Source: Chryseobacterium luquanense (GTDB lineage Bacteria > Bacteroidota > Bacteroidia > Flavobacteriales > Weeksellaceae). From it: a stretch of 64,000 bases of DNA. The notes below the pieces were generated by a model. It was not told where the DNA came from and ran no database searches. It worked only from the letters and a program-made list of their open reading frames with translations. The stretch spans positions 278,996 through 342,995 of the forward strand of contig NZ_JAOVZV010000015.1 of NCBI RefSeq assembly GCF_026460945.1, in the 5' to 3' direction. Both the position numbers and the translations under genes were made by a program. Positions 45,150 to 54,714 of the stretch are shown here, one piece after another (position 1 is the first letter of the stretch; the number at the start of each line of letters is the position of its first letter).

Positions 45150-46757
45150 ATGGATTTTAAATATCAGGATCCGTATCCAATTTTGAAAGATGATACGGTT
45201 TATAAAAAATTGACTTCAGAGTATGTAAAAGTGGAGCAACACGGAGAAAGAGAAATTTTAACTATTGATCCGAAAGGTTTGGAGCTATTAGCTGAAGAAG
45301 CAATGGCAGACGTTTCTTTTATGCTTCGTTCTTCACATTTGGAAAGTTTAAGAAGAATTATTGATGATCCTGAAGCAACTGACAACGACCGATTTGTTGC
45401 TTATAACTTACTTCAAAACGCAGCGGTCGCTGTAGAAGGAGCTTTGCCTTCTTGCCAAGATACAGGAACGGCAATTGTAATGGGTAAAAAAGGGGAAAAT
45501 GTTTATACAGGAGTTGAAGACGGCGAATATTTAAGCAAAGGAATCTACAATACCTATCAAAAAAGAAATTTAAGATATTCTCAAGTCGTGCCTTTGACAA
45601 TGTTTGATGAGAAAAATTCCGGTTCAAATCTTCCGGCACAGATTGATATTTATGCTAAAAAAGGAAATTACTACGAATTTTTATTTTTAACGAAAGGTGG
45701 AGGTTCAGCTAACAAAACTTTCCTTTACCAAAAAACGAAATCTTTATTAAACGAGAAATCTCTTGAAGCATTTGTAAAAGAGAGAATTTCAGATTTAGGA
45801 ACTGCGGCTTGTCCGCCTTACCACTTGGCTTTGGTGATTGGTGGAACTTCAGCTGAGGCGAATTTGGCTGCGGTAAAAAAAGCATCAGCAAAATATTATG
45901 ACAATCTTCCGACTGAAGGAAACGAAGCTGGACAGGCTTTCAGAGATTTGGAATGGGAAGCGAAAGTTCAGAAAATTTGCCAGGAAAGTGCGATTGGGGC
46001 TCAGTTTGGAGGAAAATATTTAACTCATGATGTTCGAGTAATCAGACTTCCTCGTCATGCAGCTTCTTGTCCGGTTGGAATGGGAGTTTCTTGTTCGGCT
46101 GATAGAAATATTAAAGGAAAAATTACCAAAGAAGGTATTTTCTTAGAGCAATTGGAACAAGATCCAAAAAGATTTTTACCTGCAACGCCACCACATTTGG
46201 AAGAAGCGGTTGAAATTAATTTGAATAAACCGATGCCGGAAATTTTGGCTGAACTTTCAAAATATCCAATCAAAACAAGATTAAAATTAAATGGTACTTT
46301 AATCGTTGCGAGAGATATTGCTCATGCAAAAATCAAAGAATTGTTGGATGCAGGTCAACCAATGCCTGAATATTTCAAAAATCATCCGATTTATTACGCA
46401 GGACCGGCAAAAACTCCAGAAGGAATGGCTTCAGGAAGTTTTGGTCCAACGACAGCGGGAAGAATGGACGTTTATGTTGACGAATTCCAAAGCCATGGCG
46501 GAAGTATGGTGATGTTGGCAAAAGGAAACAGAACAGCTGATGTCACGAACGCTTGTAATAAATATGGAGGTTTCTACATCGGTTCAATCGGAGGTCCTGC
46601 TGCAATTTTAGCGAAAGATAATATTCTTTCTGTTGAGGTTGTAGATTTCCCTGAATTAGGAATGGAAGCGGTAAGAAAAATTGAGGTGAAGGATTTTCCA
46701 GCGTTTATTATTACAGATGATAAAGGGAATGATTTCTTTGCAAATCTTGCTCATTAA
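45150..46757 (+). CDS. Fumarate hydratase class I (Fe-S)
   Basis: 535 residues with a fused alpha and beta domain, like FumA/FumB. 4Fe-4S ligand cysteines are seen in [35 protein letters not shown] and [10 protein letters not shown]... regions. The C-terminal beta domain holds [13 protein letters not shown]. Oxygen-sensitive isoenzyme, so the strain can use whichever fumarase suits iron and oxygen supply (known for E. coli FumA/FumC; inferred here). Confidence 0.94.
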   Translation: MDFKYQDPYPILKDDTVYKKLTSEYVKVEQHGEREILTIDPKGLELLAEEAMADVSFMLRSSHLESLRRIIDDPEATDNDRFVAYNLLQNAAVAVEGALPSCQDTGTAIVMGKKGENVYTGVEDGEYLSKGIYNTYQKRNLRYSQVVPLTMFDEKNSGSNLPAQIDIYAKKGNYYEFLFLTKGGGSANKTFLYQKTKSLLNEKSLEAFVKERISDLGTAACPPYHLALVIGGTSAEANLAAVKKASAKYYDNLPTEGNEAGQAFRDLEWEAKVQKICQESAIGAQFGGKYLTHDVRVIRLPRHAASCPVGMGVSCSADRNIKGKITKEGIFLEQLEQDPKRFLPATPPHLEEAVEINLNKPMPEILAELSKYPIKTRLKLNGTLIVARDIAHAKIKELLDAGQPMPEYFKNHPIYYAGPAKTPEGMASGSFGPTTAGRMDVYVDEFQSHGGSMVMLAKGNRTADVTNACNKYGGFYIGSIGGPAAILAKDNILSVEVVDFPELGMEAVRKIEVKDFPAFIITDDKGNDFFANLAH

Positions 46758-46888
46758 ATTGGAGATTGTATGAGGAAATTTTAGAATTTTAGCGTTACAA
46801 TTGTCAGTCTAATTTCTAAAATCTAGCTTCTAATATCTAAATTAATAGTTTAAAATAAAAATAAATAGTAAAAATCAGCTTTTGTCTT

Positions 46889-46919
46889 TTGTGTGAAAAA
46901 GAAAAAAGTCCTATTTTTG
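46889..46919 (+). promoter_or_regulatory. Promoter of the small membrane protein gene
   Basis: TTG (46889-46891), 20-nt spacer, TATTTTTG (46912-46919), 17 nt before the ATG at 46937. Confidence 0.6.
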
Positions 46920-46936
46920 CTTAAAATATTAAGAAA

Positions 46937-47227
46937 ATGATCTTATCTGGATTTTGGCCGTTTTATCAGTTCCTTTGGACAATCTATTTTATCTGTATGT
47001 TCCTTGTAGGGTTCTGGTGTATCTTGATGTTTTTCGGGTTGGTAATTCCAATGTGGTTAACAGAAGGTTTGAAAGAATATTTTGGAAAAGTAAAACCTTT
47101 CGATCCTGAGCAAATCAGAAGTAAGCTTCTAACAGAGCAGGAAGGAGTTGAGGTTATTTACAGTGCTCCAAAAGGTCATGGTCCTTTCATCCACGAAAGT
47201 CATGGTCACGATAAAGGACATCATTAA
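46937..47227 (+). CDS. Small membrane protein of unknown function
   Basis: 96 residues: two close hydrophobic segments (about 5-45, aromatic-rich, with FWCILMFFGLVIPMWL), then a soluble tail with DPEQIRSKLLTEQEG and a His-rich end (HGPFIHESHGHDKGHH), which could bind metal. Good promoter and terminator, so it is a real gene. I do not recognise a family. Confidence 0.7.
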   Translation: MILSGFWPFYQFLWTIYFICMFLVGFWCILMFFGLVIPMWLTEGLKEYFGKVKPFDPEQIRSKLLTEQEGVEVIYSAPKGHGPFIHESHGHDKGHH

Positions 47228-47291
47228 GTGATTGTCATTGCTTTCTCACATGAATTCCGAGGAAGTAATATCAAAGCAAAACAACATATAT

Positions 47292-47322
47292 AAAACCACT
47301 AAAAGCAATTTTAGTGGTTTTT
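47292..47322. terminator. Bidirectional terminator between the small membrane protein and AraC genes
   Basis: Perfect 12-bp stem AAACCACTAAAA / TTTTAGTGGTTT with a 4-nt loop and T run on each strand. Confidence 0.85.
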
Positions 47323-47326
47323 CTTT

Positions 47327-48241
47327 TTATCCTAATCTCAGTTTTTCAGGAGAAACACCAAATTTTTTCTTGAAAGCTCTCGTGAAATTCTGCACATATT
47401 CATAACCGCATTCAATGGCAATTTCTTTAATCATAAATTGTTTGTTGATAATCATTTTTTTTGCTTTCAACATTCTGAGTTCAGATACATAATCAACAAT
47501 TGTTGTCTGATAATATTCTTTAAATTCTTTCCTCAACTTATTTTGATTAATTCCTATTATTCTGGAAATTTCTTCAATTTTCAAATTTTTATGATAGTTT
47601 TCATCTAAAAATTTCTTGATGGTTTCAGGCGTTTTAGATAAATCTTCTACAGTATCTTTCTCATTAAACTGCTCAAAAATCAGAATTAAAAGTTTAATAA
47701 TTTTTGCCTCAATAAAGAGTTTCTGTATTACTCCTTTTTTAGAATATCCGGAAATTTCCTTTAAAATCATATGCATTTCTACTGTCATATTGGGCGGAGT
47801 TTGTTTATGAAGAAAGATGAAATTATTATTTTTCATGTTTTCAAGAATTTCTGCACTTTCAAGATTCGATTTTGGATCAATCAAATTAAAAACATACTGA
47901 TAGTTAACCTTAATTTGAAGATACTTTAAAACTTCCTGATTTTCCGTCCATAATTCTGCATGATTTTCTGCAGAGGAATAATGAAGAATGTATTGATTTT
48001 TTTTAAACTGAAAATTGGTACCACAATCTGAAGCCTGCAGATTGATATTCGGGCTCAGAAAAAAAAGCAGATTAAAGCTTGATTGTCCTTCAATAAAGTT
48101 TGATTTTAAATATTTTTCAGTCGCTGCATCTTCATGAAAAACCACCTTAATGTCTTCAGATTGAAATAGTAAGCCTCTTTTCGCCTGTTTCATTGTACGA
48201 CGTGTTTTTAATTCCATAGTATTTGAATAAAAAAGCCGCAT
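47327..48241 (-). CDS. AraC-family transcriptional regulator
   Basis: 304 residues (or about 296 if the second ATG at 48217 is used). C-terminal double HTH (about 205-304) with LKIEEISRIIGINQNKLRKEFKEYY and the AraC signature ending IAIECGYEYVQNFTRAFKKKFGVSPEKLR. The N-terminal region (about 20-190) is a sensor domain without a recognised ligand motif. Divergent from the two FISUMP/T9SS protein genes, which have a shared upstream block, so it probably regulates them (inference). Confidence 0.88.
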   Translation of the reverse strand: MRLFYSNTMELKTRRTMKQAKRGLLFQSEDIKVVFHEDAATEKYLKSNFIEGQSSFNLLFFLSPNINLQASDCGTNFQFKKNQYILHYSSAENHAELWTENQEVLKYLQIKVNYQYVFNLIDPKSNLESAEILENMKNNNFIFLHKQTPPNMTVEMHMILKEISGYSKKGVIQKLFIEAKIIKLLILIFEQFNEKDTVEDLSKTPETIKKFLDENYHKNLKIEEISRIIGINQNKLRKEFKEYYQTTIVDYVSELRMLKAKKMIINKQFMIKEIAIECGYEYVQNFTRAFKKKFGVSPEKLRLG

Positions 48242-48266
48242 CCGATAAGTAAAAGTTTGAAAATGA

Positions 48267-48298
48267 TAAGTAGGGATTTGAGACGCAAGCTAATTTTG
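48267..48298 (+). promoter_or_regulatory. Upstream block and -7 box of FISUMP gene 1
   Basis: TTGAAAATGATAA (48267-48279) and TAATTTTG (48291-48298), 11 nt apart. The same two elements precede FISUMP gene 2, there 21 nt apart. Confidence 0.55.
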
Positions 48299-48343
48299 CA
48301 CAAAATTAAATTAAATTTAGAATAAATAAAAATAATATCTGTT

Positions 48344-50428
48344 ATGTTTAAAAATTTATACATTCCAATGGTTAAAATCGGTCTAGGCACAATGGTGTTA
48401 TCGATTGCAACCAGTAATTTTGTAAATGCTCAACAATGGCAAAATGTGGGTTCTTCTGCGAATGTTTCGGCAGGTGGAAGTAGCTTTAATAATTTGGTTG
48501 TTGATAATGCGGGAAATTATTATTTGTCATACTATGATGTATCTGTTCAAAAAGGTTCAGTTCAGAAATTTAATGGGACGTTATGGTCTTATGTAGGAGG
48601 AAGTGCAGGAATTACGACAAGTTATGCAACTTATAATTCATTGTCAATCAATTCAAATGGAACCAATCTTTACTATACCAACCAAGGAAAAGGTTTAGAA
48701 GTTCGCCAGTTTAACGGAAGTTCGTGGACGCAATTGGCAAGTCCGACAACCTCAACAATTAATTATCATGCTTCTGCAGTTGCTCCATCTGGAGTTTTAT
48801 TTACTTACAGTAATTTAGCCTCGGGAACGGTAAAAAGATTGGTAAATGGAACTTGGGAACAAGTTGGAAATACCGGTTTTTCTGATGGTGCTTCTTTTGC
48901 TGAAATGGTTATTGGAACTAACAATAAAGTTTATACAGCAAATGTGGCAAGTGGAATAAGAGTATATGAAAATACTACTACAGCAACAACCTCAAATGCT
49001 TGGACATTGGTTGGCGGAGCGATTGTAGACGCAGCGTCTTCCGGAGAACAATATACTTCTGATATTGCAATTGATGCAAATAATAATTTATACGTTGCGT
49101 ACGTTTCTAATTCGGCAAATTCAAAAAAGGTAAATGTAAAAAAATTCAATGGGACGACTTGGGAACAAATGGGTAATGCCTATTTTTCTGCAGGAGGTGT
49201 ACAACACGTTGCAATTGCAGTAACTTCTTCCGGAAAACCTTATGTAGTGGCAAGTCGTTGGGAAAATGATAATTTCTTAAAAAATACTGCTTACCAATTA
49301 GATACTGTGACTAATACATGGTCAACTTTCGGAGGTGATTTTATTTCTGACGGAGAAGCGACTTATAATGATTTAGCTGTTGATAATACTAATAATTATC
49401 TCGTTTTAGCATATTCTCAGGATTTTACAAAAGTTAAAAGAATTTCTCTTGCACCTTCAACTACACCAGTTTGTAATAATACTGACCCGGGAAATAATGC
49501 AGGAGATACTGGTTGTGTAACATTTAATTATAGAGGGCAACCTGTAACTTATGCTACGGTAAGAGGAACGGATGGTAAAATCTGGCTTCAACAAAATCTT
49601 GGAAGTACAAAAGTGGCAACATCTCTTACGGATTCTGATGCTTACGGAGACTTATTCCAATGGGGAAGATGGGATGACGGTCATCAATTGAGAAATTCAG
49701 CTTTATTAGGAACGGCTCCTTCTCCGAACAATCCGGCAGGTTTGAACGGTGGGAATACAACTTTCTATTCCGCAGCATATAATTCTTCATCAAACTTTTG
49801 GTCTGGAGGAATAACTGCTGATACATGGTCAGCAGCAAGCTCTTCTTCAGTAACAGCTACGAGTGGAGCAGATCCATGTAAAGCAATTGGTTCAGATTGG
49901 AGACTTCCTACTGTAACTGAGGTTGATGCAGCGGTAACTGCTGAGAATATTACTGAATTTAATTCTGCACTTTCGAGTAATTTAAAACTTATTCCTGCAG
50001 GAATGAAAGATTATAGTGGAATTTTCTCTCCTGGAACAAGACTTTATCTTTGGTCTTCATCATCTTCACCCTACACAGGTTCTGGACAACATTTATATGT
50101 AAGTCAATATTCGGCTTTATCAAACAGTGCGGGTAGAGACGCTGGAATGTCTGTAAGATGTATCAAAAGTGTAACTACAGGCTTAGGAACAACTGATATT
50201 AGAAAAGTAACTGTTGGAGTTTATCCAAACCCAACAAATGGTATTTTAAATATCAAAACTGATTCACCAATTGAAAATGTAAATATTACCAATGTTGTAG
50301 GTCAAAGATTAAAAGTTCAATACTCAAATCATCAGGTTAATTTACAAAGATTGCCAAACGGAGTCTACATTGTAGAGTTGATTATGAAAAACGGACTAAA
50401 AATATCTAAAAAAGTTATTAAAAATTAA
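48344..50428 (+). CDS. T9SS-secreted FISUMP-domain protein 1
   Basis: 694 residues. N-terminal signal peptide (about 1-28, ending VNAQ), then a beta-propeller-like part of ~370 residues with repeats such as VQKFNGTLWSYVGG and VKKFNGTTWEQMGN. Next comes a FISUMP domain (about 375-620; GTDGKIWLQQNLGS, DLFQWGRWDDGHQ, GSDWRLPT, MSVRCIK). Last ~70 residues are a type A sorting domain (GVYPNPTNGILNIK ... NGVYIVELIMKNGLKISKKVIKN), cleaved during T9SS export. Surface or secreted; possibly adhesive. Confidence 0.88.
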   Translation: MFKNLYIPMVKIGLGTMVLSIATSNFVNAQQWQNVGSSANVSAGGSSFNNLVVDNAGNYYLSYYDVSVQKGSVQKFNGTLWSYVGGSAGITTSYATYNSLSINSNGTNLYYTNQGKGLEVRQFNGSSWTQLASPTTSTINYHASAVAPSGVLFTYSNLASGTVKRLVNGTWEQVGNTGFSDGASFAEMVIGTNNKVYTANVASGIRVYENTTTATTSNAWTLVGGAIVDAASSGEQYTSDIAIDANNNLYVAYVSNSANSKKVNVKKFNGTTWEQMGNAYFSAGGVQHVAIAVTSSGKPYVVASRWENDNFLKNTAYQLDTVTNTWSTFGGDFISDGEATYNDLAVDNTNNYLVLAYSQDFTKVKRISLAPSTTPVCNNTDPGNNAGDTGCVTFNYRGQPVTYATVRGTDGKIWLQQNLGSTKVATSLTDSDAYGDLFQWGRWDDGHQLRNSALLGTAPSPNNPAGLNGGNTTFYSAAYNSSSNFWSGGITADTWSAASSSSVTATSGADPCKAIGSDWRLPTVTEVDAAVTAENITEFNSALSSNLKLIPAGMKDYSGIFSPGTRLYLWSSSSSPYTGSGQHLYVSQYSALSNSAGRDAGMSVRCIKSVTTGLGTTDIRKVTVGVYPNPTNGILNIKTDSPIENVNITNVVGQRLKVQYSNHQVNLQRLPNGVYIVELIMKNGLKISKKVIKN

Positions 50429-50457
50429 CGTTCATTTTAATATTTGATTTGTTTTTA

Positions 50458-50486
50458 GGCGGTTGTTTCATTTTGAAATAGCCGTC
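50458..50486 (+). terminator. Probable terminator after FISUMP gene 1
   Basis: 13-bp stem GGCGGTTGTTTCA / TGAAATAGCCGTC with three G-U pairs and a TTT loop; only a moderate T run follows. Confidence 0.45.
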
Positions 50487-50544
50487 TAATGCTTTTATAA
50501 TTAAATCAATGATAAGCATCATGTTTGATGTGATAATCGAAAGG

Positions 50545-50586
50545 TTGAAAATGATAACTCATTCTTTCTTTTCAGGATTAATTTTG
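50545..50586 (+). promoter_or_regulatory. Upstream block and -7 box of FISUMP gene 2
   Basis: TTGAAAATGATAA (50545-50557) and TAATTTTG (50579-50586), 21 nt apart. Two further TGATAA words lie just upstream (near 50511 and 50530). Confidence 0.55.
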
Positions 50587-50631
50587 CCGAAAATTTTAAA
50601 ATAATTTAGAATAAATAAAAATAACTTATTT

Positions 50632-52713
50632 ATGTTTAAAAATTTACAAACAAAAGCAAAACACATTGGAGCAGGAATAGTCATCCTTTCTGTAGCGGTA
50701 AGTTCACTCAATGCACAACAATGGGTTGATGTAGGTTCTGCGGGAAGTATTTCTGCGGGAGCAAGCAGTTTTAACAATCTTGCAATTGATGCACTGGGAA
50801 ATTATTACGTTTCTTATTATGATGTTTCTGCTCAAAAAGGTTCTGTTCAGAAATTTAACGGAACTTCTTGGTCTTATGTTGGCGGAACTGCAGGAATTAC
50901 AACAGCAACAGCGACTTACAACTCGCTATCATTAGATACAACTGGAAATTTGTATTATACCAATCAATGGGGATATCCAAATTCAGGAATGGAAGTTAGA
51001 AAATTTAATGGTACATCTTGGAATTTGCTTTCGCTTCCATTTACTGATACTACAAATTATCAAGCCTCGGCAGTTGCGCCCAATAACGTTCCTTTTGTAT
51101 ATGCATCGGTTGGTTCGGGAACTGTAAAAAGGTTGGTAAACAACGTTTGGGAACAGGTGGGACCATCAAATATTGCAGGAGGAAATCCTACTCATGCAGA
51201 AATGGTTATCGGCTCAAATGGAAAGGTTTACGTTTGTCACGTTGCATCTGGAGTAAAAGTTTATGAAAATAACTTAACAGCTTCTGCAACTGATCCATGG
51301 ACTTTAGTGGGTGGTGCTTCTGTGGGAAGTGCTTTTACAGAAGGCGCTAATGCGACTTCAGATATTGCAATCGGTGCTAATAATACTTTGTATGTAGTTT
51401 ACTCATCGACTTCGGATAACAATAGGAAATTAAACGTAAAAAAATTCGACGGTACAAACTGGGTGCAGGTTGGAAATGCTAATTTTGGAATTTCTAATGA
51501 TTTGTATAATGTCTCTATTGCAGTTACACCTTCGGGAAAACTATATACTGTAGCAAGCGGATGGTCTGTAAACAGTGGGAAAAATACCGTTTACGAATAT
51601 AATTCAACAACAAATACCTGGGAAACTTTCGGAGGTGATTTTGTTTCAGATGGAACGGCTACTTATAATGATTTACAGTATGATGCATTTAATAATACTT
51701 TAGTTCTTACTTATTCTCAAAGCGGAGTTAAGGTGAAGAAAACTCAACTACCAAGTACAACTCCAGCATGTAGCAATGTAGATCCTGGAACAAATCCGGG
51801 AGATACAAGTTGTGTAACTTTTACTTATAAAGGTCAACAGGTAACTTACACTACGGTAAGAGGAGCGGATGGAAAAGTTTGGCTTCAGCAAAACTTAGGA
51901 AGTTCACAAGTTGCAACTTCAATGGCAGATGCAGATTCTTACGGAGATCTTTTCCAGTGGGGAAGATGGGATGATGGCCACCAAAACAGAAATTCGGCAA
52001 CGACAACGGTTCCTTCAACAAATAATCCTACTGGTTTGGTTGGAATCACTTCTTTTATTTTAGGAAATAGTCCGGCTTGGTGGTCAACAAATGCATTAAG
52101 TGATCTTTGGAATGGAACAAATATCTCAGCAATAACTTCAACTGTGAGTGTTGACCCTTGTAAAGCAATCGGGCAAGGTTGGAAACTTCCTTCTCAGGCT
52201 GATTGGGTTGCTGCAGTAGGAGCAGAAGGAATGTCGAGTGCAGCAAATGCTTATACCAGCAAATTAAAATTACCTGCGGCAGGTTATAGAAGTCAAAGCT
52301 CTGGTGGCTTCACTTATGTTGGTGAAAGAGGGTATTACTGGAGTGGTGATGTAGCAAATACAGGTGGGAAATATTTATATAATTCCACATCTTTGGCCAA
52401 TCCAAACTCAGGAGGTCCGAGAGCTCAAGGTCAATCTGTAAGATGTATTAAAGAAACAACCACAGGTTTGGGAACTTCAGATGTTAAAAAAGTTTCTCTA
52501 GGTGTTTATCCGAATCCTACGAATGGAATTTTAAATATTAAAACAGATTCTGATATCGAAAAAGTAAACGTTACCAATATTGTTGGTCAAAGAATGGATG
52601 TTCAGTTTTCAAACAATCAAATCATTATGCAGTCTCTACAAAAAGGAGTTTATATTGTGGAACTTCTATTGAAAAACGGACAAAAAATCTCTAAAAAAGT
52701 GATTAAAAATTAA
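50632..52713 (+). CDS. T9SS-secreted FISUMP-domain protein 2
   Basis: 693 residues, tandem paralogue of the preceding gene with the same order: signal peptide (ending LNAQ), propeller-like repeats (FNGTSWSYVGG, VKKFDGTNWVQVGN), FISUMP domain (GADGKVWLQQNLGS, DLFQWGRWDDGHQ, GQGWKLPS, QSVRCIK) and a type A sorting domain. The first 60 and last 70 residues are most alike, and the region around FISUMP positions 470-600 is the most divergent, as expected for a binding surface. Confidence 0.88.
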   Translation: MFKNLQTKAKHIGAGIVILSVAVSSLNAQQWVDVGSAGSISAGASSFNNLAIDALGNYYVSYYDVSAQKGSVQKFNGTSWSYVGGTAGITTATATYNSLSLDTTGNLYYTNQWGYPNSGMEVRKFNGTSWNLLSLPFTDTTNYQASAVAPNNVPFVYASVGSGTVKRLVNNVWEQVGPSNIAGGNPTHAEMVIGSNGKVYVCHVASGVKVYENNLTASATDPWTLVGGASVGSAFTEGANATSDIAIGANNTLYVVYSSTSDNNRKLNVKKFDGTNWVQVGNANFGISNDLYNVSIAVTPSGKLYTVASGWSVNSGKNTVYEYNSTTNTWETFGGDFVSDGTATYNDLQYDAFNNTLVLTYSQSGVKVKKTQLPSTTPACSNVDPGTNPGDTSCVTFTYKGQQVTYTTVRGADGKVWLQQNLGSSQVATSMADADSYGDLFQWGRWDDGHQNRNSATTTVPSTNNPTGLVGITSFILGNSPAWWSTNALSDLWNGTNISAITSTVSVDPCKAIGQGWKLPSQADWVAAVGAEGMSSAANAYTSKLKLPAAGYRSQSSGGFTYVGERGYYWSGDVANTGGKYLYNSTSLANPNSGGPRAQGQSVRCIKETTTGLGTSDVKKVSLGVYPNPTNGILNIKTDSDIEKVNVTNIVGQRMDVQFSNNQIIMQSLQKGVYIVELLLKNGQKISKKVIKN

Positions 52714-52761
52714 AACCATTTCACATAAATAATTGATTCATATTATTAATTTTTTACACCC

Positions 52762-52790
52762 AAAAGCTCATGTGTTTGCATGAGCTTTTT
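52762..52790. terminator. Bidirectional terminator between FISUMP gene 2 and the next gene
   Basis: Perfect 11-bp stem AAAAGCTCATG / CATGAGCTTTT with a 6-nt loop, flanked by T runs. Confidence 0.85.
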
Positions 52791-52793
52791 GTT

Positions 52794-53789
52794 TTAATAG
52801 TTATATGAAGATTGGTCTCCTTTATTTTCAATTTTGTGATTATTTACTTTTAATGTGTGTTGAATATTATCAGGAACAGTATGGTAATATAGCGTTGCAG
52901 AGTTTCTGCTTTCTGTTTTTATGGCAAATCGCTCCTTAAAATTTACTGTTTTTGTTTTAGAAAGTTTCCAGTCTTCAGATTTGCTGGAAGGAACTAAACT
53001 ATCAATCACTGCATTTTTTCCATAATTTACAAATTCATTGTATAACGAGCTTTTTGCTTCATCAGGAGTGTCTTCTTTAAAATAAGCTTCTCTAATTATA
53101 TAAATGTTTGATAGCATTAGTGATTTTCCCAATGCACTTATTTGCTTTTTTGAAAAAGGTTCTTTTGATGGAATAGCTTTTATAATTTCCTGTTTGGTTA
53201 TCCAAATACTGTCATTGGTATTTTCTTCGTCTTTTGAAGCTAAATGATAATCTATAAAATTAGGAGTATTCATTTCTCCTTCTCCGCTTATCTTTTGTAT
53301 TAAAAACTTGTCCCCCTCTCTTTTTAAAACTGAATAATTTTCATCGCTGTAACTATCACTTTCAAAAGAAAAAATTACACTGTTTTTATTGTCAATAGAG
53401 TCGAGTTGCTTATTTAGCAGTATGCTTTTTTCCTCCATTTCTGCAGCATATCTTCTTTCTGATTGATATTGAGAAATTTTTTCATAACCAGTGTAACCTA
53501 ACAATCCCAGAATCAAAATAATAGGAAGAGCAAAAGCTCCAACATGAACTCTCGAAGGATACCTGTAAAGAAGTTTATGTTGTAAATCATTGATAAGATG
53601 ATAAGATTTTCCGTCTCGTCTTAAAACCCATTCCTGTCCAATTGGGAAAACCGGAATAAAATAGAGATGTGCATATTTTTGAATAAGCTGTATCTCTGCA
53701 TTTTTCATTTCAGGATTATTTTCTAATCCCAGTTCTTTTGGCGATACTCTTTTAATGACGAAGTTATTGTGCCCGAAAACGATACTCAT
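52794..53789 (-). CDS. Membrane protein of unknown function
   Basis: 331 residues. Residues 1-80 are soluble and basic (FGHNNFVIKRVSPKELGL, HLYFIPVFPIGQEWVLRRDGKSYHL). One TM (about 83-103, VGAFALPIILILGLLGYTGY), then a Ser/Lys/Glu-rich extracytoplasmic part of ~225 residues. The N-terminal pattern is seen in Flavobacteriia proteins of unknown function. It is divergent from a lipoprotein gene with 62 bp between starts. Confidence 0.6.
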   Translation of the reverse strand: MSIVFGHNNFVIKRVSPKELGLENNPEMKNAEIQLIQKYAHLYFIPVFPIGQEWVLRRDGKSYHLINDLQHKLLYRYPSRVHVGAFALPIILILGLLGYTGYEKISQYQSERRYAAEMEEKSILLNKQLDSIDNKNSVIFSFESDSYSDENYSVLKREGDKFLIQKISGEGEMNTPNFIDYHLASKDEENTNDSIWITKQEIIKAIPSKEPFSKKQISALGKSLMLSNIYIIREAYFKEDTPDEAKSSLYNEFVNYGKNAVIDSLVPSSKSEDWKLSKTKTVNFKERFAIKTESRNSATLYYHTVPDNIQHTLKVNNHKIENKGDQSSYNY

Positions 53790-53851
53790 GGTTTAATGTT
53801 ATTAGTGGCGCAATATAAAAATTTTAGTTATGTTTATAAAAAAAATAATCT

Positions 53852-54616
53852 ATGAAACTCAAAACTATCTTTCAATTATTAATTGTAATCTTCACAATGA
53901 TTTCCTGCCACAAAGCTTCGGTAACAATCGATGTAAGCTATGACCCCGAAACGCAAAAAGGAATTTTATTGGTAGATAATGAATTTAAGTTTAAACTGTC
54001 AGAAGATTCTACAAGCACTTCAATTACAATAACGGAAGGGAATCATACATTTAAACTTAATAACGGAAAAGAATTTAACCAAACAATATCAAAAAAAGGA
54101 GGAATTTTAAATCTTAATGATGACGATTTTGTAGTAATGAGCCAGCCTTACGGATCTGATACCAAATTTTCTTCAACATATAATACAAATATAGACTTTA
54201 CAGCAGGACACCATTTTGTGGTTATAGACAGCATGATTTATTATTCTAAAACAGATTCTCTGGAAGAAGTCTCTGATGCAAGTCTGAAAAAAGCGCTTGA
54301 TATGGATAAAAGACTTGATGGACAAGGGAATTTTATGAAATATTACAAGAAAGCTAAGTTTATCGAAAAAGATTGGAATTTTGGCTTGAATGAAGATTTC
54401 CCCGAAACAGTGCAGACAACATCTTCATCAGCAGCAACTATATCCGGAAATCTTACATATAAAACAAAGGTAATTCCAGCTACAATATTCAAATTATATG
54501 CTTTAATGAGCCCGCAATACTTTGTTATAAGAAATATAAAAGATATTGAGGCAAGTAAAGAAGATGTAAAAGAAGACAGAGAAAAGAGCAGTAAACAAAT
54601 GGAATTTGATAAATAA
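53852..54616 (+). CDS. Lipoprotein of unknown function
   Basis: 254 residues. Lipoprotein signal (IFTMISCHK, Cys19), then a beta-rich domain (SVTIDVSYDPETQKGILLVDNEFKFKL...), a serine/threonine-rich region and a charged C-terminus. No motif recognised. Opposite the membrane protein gene above, so they may share regulation. Confidence 0.6.
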   Translation: MKLKTIFQLLIVIFTMISCHKASVTIDVSYDPETQKGILLVDNEFKFKLSEDSTSTSITITEGNHTFKLNNGKEFNQTISKKGGILNLNDDDFVVMSQPYGSDTKFSSTYNTNIDFTAGHHFVVIDSMIYYSKTDSLEEVSDASLKKALDMDKRLDGQGNFMKYYKKAKFIEKDWNFGLNEDFPETVQTTSSSAATISGNLTYKTKVIPATIFKLYALMSPQYFVIRNIKDIEASKEDVKEDREKSSKQMEFDK

Positions 54617-54667
54617 ATTATATTTTGTCATAAGTAAATCAGAAGTTTAAGAGTATGAAAATCACTT

Positions 54668-54697
54668 TTGTTCTTCGTTGTCAATTCCGTATCTTTG
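54668..54697 (+). promoter_or_regulatory. Promoter of prfA
   Basis: TTG (54668-54670), 19-nt spacer, TATCTTTG (54690-54697); start about 11 nt before the ATG at 54715. Confidence 0.65.
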
Positions 54698-54714
54698 CCA
54701 ACTAAATTTTTAAT

